NCBI RefSeq assembly: GCF_000286955.2
Contig: NZ_AJYK02000043.1
Location: forward strand, 62,001 to 126,000
Direction: 5' to 3'
Length of the DNA: 64,000 nucleotides
From: Vibrio rumoiensis 1S-45
GTDB lineage: Bacteria; Pseudomonadota; Gammaproteobacteria; Enterobacterales; Vibrionaceae
Shown piece by piece: positions 60,817 to 64,000 of this stretch. Under the pieces are notes generated by a model that was given only the letters and a program-made list of their open reading frames with translations, was not told the origin of the DNA and ran no database searches. Numbering within the stretch: the first letter of the stretch is position 1; each line of letters opens with the position of its first letter. The position numbers were made by a program, and so were the translations under genes.

Positions 60817-62280
60817 TTAGGTTTGATCCAATGATTCGGTATTGAATGGCAGGATAACTTGCACCATTAACCCTGTGGGCTTGGTGTTATCAAGAATGTT
60901 ATGAATAAAAATAGTACCGCCATGAGCATGTAAAATATTACGGCAAATACCTAAACCCAAGCCATGACCATCTTTGTCTTTAGCCAAGCGTACGTAGGGC
61001 TCAAACACAGCTTCTAGCTTCTCTTCAGGAATGCCGTTTCCTTGATCTTGAATGTTTAATTGCACGTACGTATCGGTTTGTATACAGCTCACTTTGACCT
61101 TATAGCCATACTTAACGCCATTATCGATTAGGTTGGTCATCACCCTTTTTAAGGCCAGAGGCTTTCCTAAAACAGGGCGAATACTTTCTTGCGGCAATAT
61201 GACTTTGATCTCGTTTTGATTATGTGTTTCTGCCGCAGCAAGCAATAATTCATTCAAATAAACTAAGTTGGAGTTCTCATGTAATTCGGTATCGTGCACA
61301 CATTGCAGTGCGCCTTTTACCATCATTTCCAACTCATCTAGATCTTGATTGAATTTGGCTCTCTTAGCATCGTTTTCCAATAGCTCAGCCCTTAAACGTA
61401 AACGAGTAATCGGTGTTTTTAAGTCATGGGAAATAGAGGAAAATAAATGCTCCCTATCCATCACATAATGACGAATTCGTTGTTGCATCCGATTAAACGC
61501 TAACGTTGCTGTGACTAATTCATTCGCCCCTTCTTCGGGTAATGGCGATTGCTCTCCATCAATACTCATCTGATTTGCTGCTTTCGCTAAATTACGCAAA
61601 GGTCGCACCTGACGGCGAACCATAAAATAAGTGAAGAACAACAATAAAGCGGTGGAAAGCAACAAATACAACCATTGTGATGGTGGTAAAATGGTGTCTT
61701 CTAACGTGTTATAAGGAGGAGGAAGCAACGCGGCAATGTAAATCCATTCTTCGGTATCTAATTCAATTTGAACCACCATAATCGGTGGGTTAAGCGGCTC
61801 TAAGGTTAGCGTGTAATGCGCCCAAGATTTTGGTAAATCCTTTAAATAAATATCATTTTTTAGAATTTTTAATTTATCAGGTTCAGAGAATTCCACATGA
61901 ATTGATTTTACATTGGTCAGTTTATCTTCCAGTGCGCGGGCCATAGAATTCACGGCTACTTGCTTCATGCGATTATCTGGAAGTGGCGATAATTGTAAAA
62001 ACTCATAATTAAACGAGACGAAAAAGCGTGTGCCTCCCATCTTGCGTAATTGCTCCAAAATCACATGTCGATAATTCACAGGCAGAGATTGAAAATAAGA
62101 CACCGTTGAAGCAAACAGTGATGCCATGCTCGTCGTGGTAGTGGTGATCCCTTGAATTTCTTGTTTTCGAGAGTTGGTATACCAAATAGACGTAGAAATG
62201 CCTTGCGCCATCACCACCGTTAACAACGTTAACAATAAGGTCCGTGAAACGAGCGATTGCGATTTCCAGAATCGAGACAT
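60817..62280 (-). CDS. Sensor histidine kinase, GtrS/EnvZ-like
   Basis: A 487-residue membrane kinase. TM1 (about 14-33) and TM2 (about 203-220) enclose a periplasmic sensor of about 170 residues; HAMP follows (RRQVRPLRNLAKAANQM), then HisKA with His285 in FSSISHDLKTPITRLRLR, and HATPase with Asn387 (NLIDNGVKYG) and GLGLGICRNILHAHGG. It starts 18 bp after the response-regulator stop. Position upstream of a sugar importer recalls Pseudomonas GtrS, which senses sugar acids and regulates gtsABCD. Signal here is inferred. Confidence 0.88.
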   Translation of the reverse strand: MSRFWKSQSLVSRTLLLTLLTVVMAQGISTSIWYTNSRKQEIQGITTTTTSMASLFASTVSYFQSLPVNYRHVILEQLRKMGGTRFFVSFNYEFLQLSPLPDNRMKQVAVNSMARALEDKLTNVKSIHVEFSEPDKLKILKNDIYLKDLPKSWAHYTLTLEPLNPPIMVVQIELDTEEWIYIAALLPPPYNTLEDTILPPSQWLYLLLSTALLLFFTYFMVRRQVRPLRNLAKAANQMSIDGEQSPLPEEGANELVTATLAFNRMQQRIRHYVMDREHLFSSISHDLKTPITRLRLRAELLENDAKRAKFNQDLDELEMMVKGALQCVHDTELHENSNLVYLNELLLAAAETHNQNEIKVILPQESIRPVLGKPLALKRVMTNLIDNGVKYGYKVKVSCIQTDTYVQLNIQDQGNGIPEEKLEAVFEPYVRLAKDKDGHGLGLGICRNILHAHGGTIFIHNILDNTKPTGLMVQVILPFNTESLDQT

Positions 62281-62298
62281 TAACTCACCTCAGATCAA

Positions 62299-63015
62299 CT
62301 AGTGACCGTAATGCACTGGTGCGGTAAAAATATAACCATTCCCGCGCATGGTTTTAATGTATTTATGATGCTTGCCAGTATCACCCAAACGCTGGCGTAA
62401 ACGGCTCAATTGTACATCAATGCCCCGCTCAAAAGGCAAGGCTTCTCGGCCTTTAATCGCATAAGAGATAGTGTCTCGATCCAAGACTTCATTAGGCTTT
62501 GAAAGAAACAACATCAGCAGCGAAAAATCACTGCCTGATAATTCAATTTTTTCATGAGTATCTTGATGAAAAGCAGTGTGAGATAAGGTATCTAACGTCC
62601 AATCACCAAAAGAAATGGTTGTGGGGTTGGTCGATTCGTCAGCATGACTGCGGCGTAACAAGGCCTTAATTCTTGCGATTAATTGCCTAGGGCTAAAAGG
62701 CTTGGCAATATAATCATCAGCACCAATTTCTAAGCCGATAATTTGATCCGTTTCATCTGACACGGCTGTTAACATAATAATCGGCACCATTGAATCTTTA
62801 CGAATACGTTGGCAAAGTGCAAAGCCATCATCTCCGGGCAGCATCACATCCAATAAAATGAGATCGGGATAACCACTGTGTTGTATTCGCGCTTGCATTT
62901 CGACGCCGTCGCAAGCCGTTAAAACAGTAAAGCCCATTTTAGAAAGATATTCATCGAGTAAATCGCGGATCTCTTGATCGTCATCGACAACTAAAATTTG
63001 CTTATAATCTCTCAT
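62299..63015 (-). CDS. OmpR-family response regulator, GltR-like
   Basis: A 238-residue regulator. Receiver: LVVDDDQEIRDLLDEYL, phospho-acceptor Asp56 in LILLDVMLPGDDG, LTAVSDE and IAKPFSPRQL. C-terminal winged helix: LSGSDFSLLMLFLSKPNEVLDRD and VQLSRLRQRLGD, with TMRGNGYIF. I use ATG 63015 with GAGG 5 nt upstream; a GTG two codons earlier is also possible. It heads the two-component operon. A related pair of repeats lies just upstream, suggesting autoregulation. Confidence 0.9.
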   Translation of the reverse strand: MRDYKQILVVDDDQEIRDLLDEYLSKMGFTVLTACDGVEMQARIQHSGYPDLILLDVMLPGDDGFALCQRIRKDSMVPIIMLTAVSDETDQIIGLEIGADDYIAKPFSPRQLIARIKALLRRSHADESTNPTTISFGDWTLDTLSHTAFHQDTHEKIELSGSDFSLLMLFLSKPNEVLDRDTISYAIKGREALPFERGIDVQLSRLRQRLGDTGKHHKYIKTMRGNGYIFTAPVHYGH

Positions 63016-63045
63016 GTTCACCTCTAGTTAAGTGCTCATACAATA

Positions 63046-63063
63046 ATAAACAATTTTGTAACA
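63046..63063. promoter_or_regulatory. Two 11-bp-phased repeats before the response-regulator gene
   Basis: Read on the minus strand, TGTTACA, 4 bases (AAAT), then TGTTTAT. The first is identical to the central gtsA-box half-site and the second matches four of seven bases; spacing is the same 7+4. It ends about 31 bases before the start codon. Confidence 0.4.
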
Positions 63064-63142
63064 TTACTAGAGTTTCATGGATATTAATCAGAATTACTTG
63101 AACTCGGTATCCTTTTGCTGGCTTTACTTACTTCAAAAACAA

Positions 63143-63171
63143 AAATACCACTCAATTAATGAGTGGTATTT
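63143..63171 (-). terminator. Intrinsic terminator after the lipoprotein gene
   Basis: AAATACCACTCA (63143-63154) pairs perfectly with TGAGTGGTATTT (63160-63171) over a 5-nt loop, followed by TTGTTTTTG on the minus strand. It separates the lipoprotein gene from the two-component operon. Confidence 0.85.
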
Positions 63172-63233
63172 ACCTAAAGGCAATTAATAAAAAGCCAATG
63201 GATTGCCTGTAAACAGACTAAATTAGCTAAATA

Positions 63234-63797
63234 TTAGCGTCTTAAACCGCCACCAATTCGAGCTCCGCCGCCAAAACCTGAAGGTCGTGAGATTGGAAGA
63301 GCGGCAGGCATGGTGACTTGAGATCGTTGTAACGTTGGGCGTTCTCGGCTTTGCCACTGAGCTTTTACTGCTTGTTTCTGTTCACTAGAAAGGCCATCGC
63401 CTCCCATTTCAGCTTGAATTTGTTGGCGCTTTTGCGTGATTTGTTGCTGTTTCTCAGCAGGCAATGCTTGCCATTTTTTATTAAAATCGGATTTCAGTGC
63501 TTCTACATCTGGACCATCACCGTCTTTCCAGTTATCAACTTTATCTTTAATTTCTGCTTGTTTATCTGGATCGAGTGTATGCCACCAGCTATTGACAGCT
63601 TCTTTAAATTCACCGTCGCCATGGCAGCAATTCGGGTAAACATGATCTTGGTAGTACCAGTAATCGTCATACCACCAACTGTCGGTATAGACATAATTTG
63701 CACTGGTTGAAGAAGTGGTTGAACATGCTGCTAAGCCAAATGTAAAAAATAAAGCGACCCATAACTTTTGCCAGATTTGTTTATTTAACTTCAACAT
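63234..63797 (-). CDS. Aromatic-rich lipoprotein, unknown function
   Basis: A 187-residue predicted lipoprotein; start ATG 63797 with GGAGG 4 nt upstream. The signal peptide ends in lipobox LAAC (Cys25). Residues 35-54 contain ten Tyr or Trp, followed by a Cys-Cys pair at 57-58. A charged, helical middle (about 63-145) has repeated Trp/Lys/Gln motifs such as DKQAEIKDKVDNW and PAEKQQQITQKRQQI. The end is Gly/Arg-rich (FGGGARIGGGLRR). I do not recognise the family; surface or periplasmic scaffolding is a guess only. Confidence 0.6.
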   Translation of the reverse strand: MLKLNKQIWQKLWVALFFTFGLAACSTTSSTSANYVYTDSWWYDDYWYYQDHVYPNCCHGDGEFKEAVNSWWHTLDPDKQAEIKDKVDNWKDGDGPDVEALKSDFNKKWQALPAEKQQQITQKRQQIQAEMGGDGLSSEQKQAVKAQWQSRERPTLQRSQVTMPAALPISRPSGFGGGARIGGGLRR

Positions 63798-63950
63798 AAA
63801 ACCTCCAAAGAATATGGCGCCATAATACCACAACTCAACATTTATAAAATTAACCGACCGTCAGGAAAATATTCTATACCCTTTTATCATTCCGTTACTG
63901 TCGACTTCAAACCTTTTCCTGCATCTTTTAATAAATTAACTGGGGATAAA

Positions 63951-64000
63951 ATGATCCCTTTCACTGCGCCCTCTGTCGCATTTTTACTGATCTCTTCACT
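63951..64000 (+). CDS. Start of a gene continuing beyond the window
   Basis: ATG at 63951 has TGGGGA 5 nt upstream and opens a frame to the window edge, reading MIPFTAPSVAFLLISS. This hydrophobic start suggests a membrane protein or signal sequence. Sixteen codons cannot identify the family. Confidence 0.35.
   Translation, partial: MIPFTAPSVAFLLISS

Noticed and set aside
1..64000. Search for CRISPR arrays, tRNA or rRNA genes, insertion sequences, integron or prophage parts
   Set aside because: No regularly spaced repeats, transposase, integrase or phage-like frames were seen; all long frames match ordinary chromosomal families.

Overview
The window looks like chromosome from a gammaproteobacterium of the Vibrionaceae, most likely Vibrio or a close relative. 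The evidence is low-GC coding sequence, a 279-residue FadR carrying the Vibrio-type insertion, a rhombosortase, the comEA-ppiD-hupB-lon-clpX-clpP-tig string, dctB/dctD facing dctPQM, and fadR-nhaB-dsbB. No rRNA, tRNA, insertion sequence, prophage, integron or CRISPR array was seen. Gene density is high, and most transcripts end in clear intrinsic terminators.

Layout. 1-7.8 kb: the end of btuR, asmA, dcd, udk, and apbC divergent from metG. 7.8-16.9 kb: a short FadL-like barrel protein, an unknown membrane-anchored protein, fadR divergent from nhaB, dsbB, a SEC-C protein, dusC and a periplasmic-sensing diguanylate cyclase. 17.1-19.9 kb: a three-gene ABC importer of the tryptophan/tyrosine type with a near-consensus TyrR box upstream. 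20.1-24.4 kb: yfbV, ackA and pta. 24.5-28.2 kb: a Tim44-like protein, an LplT-like MFS protein, a YeiH-family permease and an unlisted 58-residue membrane protein. 28.3-34.7 kb: menaquinone genes menF-menD-menH, a terminator, then menC-menE; menB is missing from its usual place. 35.1-39.6 kb: alaA, yfbR, a dGTPase-like gene, tapT and rrtA. 39.7-48.9 kb: comEA and the protein quality-control block, with a textbook heat-shock promoter on lon. 49.4-55.9 kb: the DctB/DctD two-component system and the DctPQM TRAP transporter, with a sigma-54 promoter before dctP. 56.1-63.0 kb: a sugar ABC importer resembling Pseudomonas GtsABCD, with its own GltR/GtrS-like two-component system. 63.2-64 kb: an aromatic-rich lipoprotein and the start of another gene.

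How it works together. The right-hand third holds two carbon-uptake modules, each paired with a dedicated two-component regulator: C4-dicarboxylates through DctBD/sigma-54, and probably glucose/mannose through an OmpR-family regulator. For the second module I find 11-bp-phased direct repeats (GGTAACA, TGTAACA, TGTTACA) just upstream of a promoter-like element for the binding-protein gene. A related pair of repeats lies in front of the response-regulator gene. This suggests an autoregulated sugar-sensing circuit and is the most novel signal in the window. AckA-Pta, the men genes and the acid and sugar importers fit a facultative anaerobe. Several starts were moved downstream of the longest reading frame using ribosome-binding sites and family lengths.
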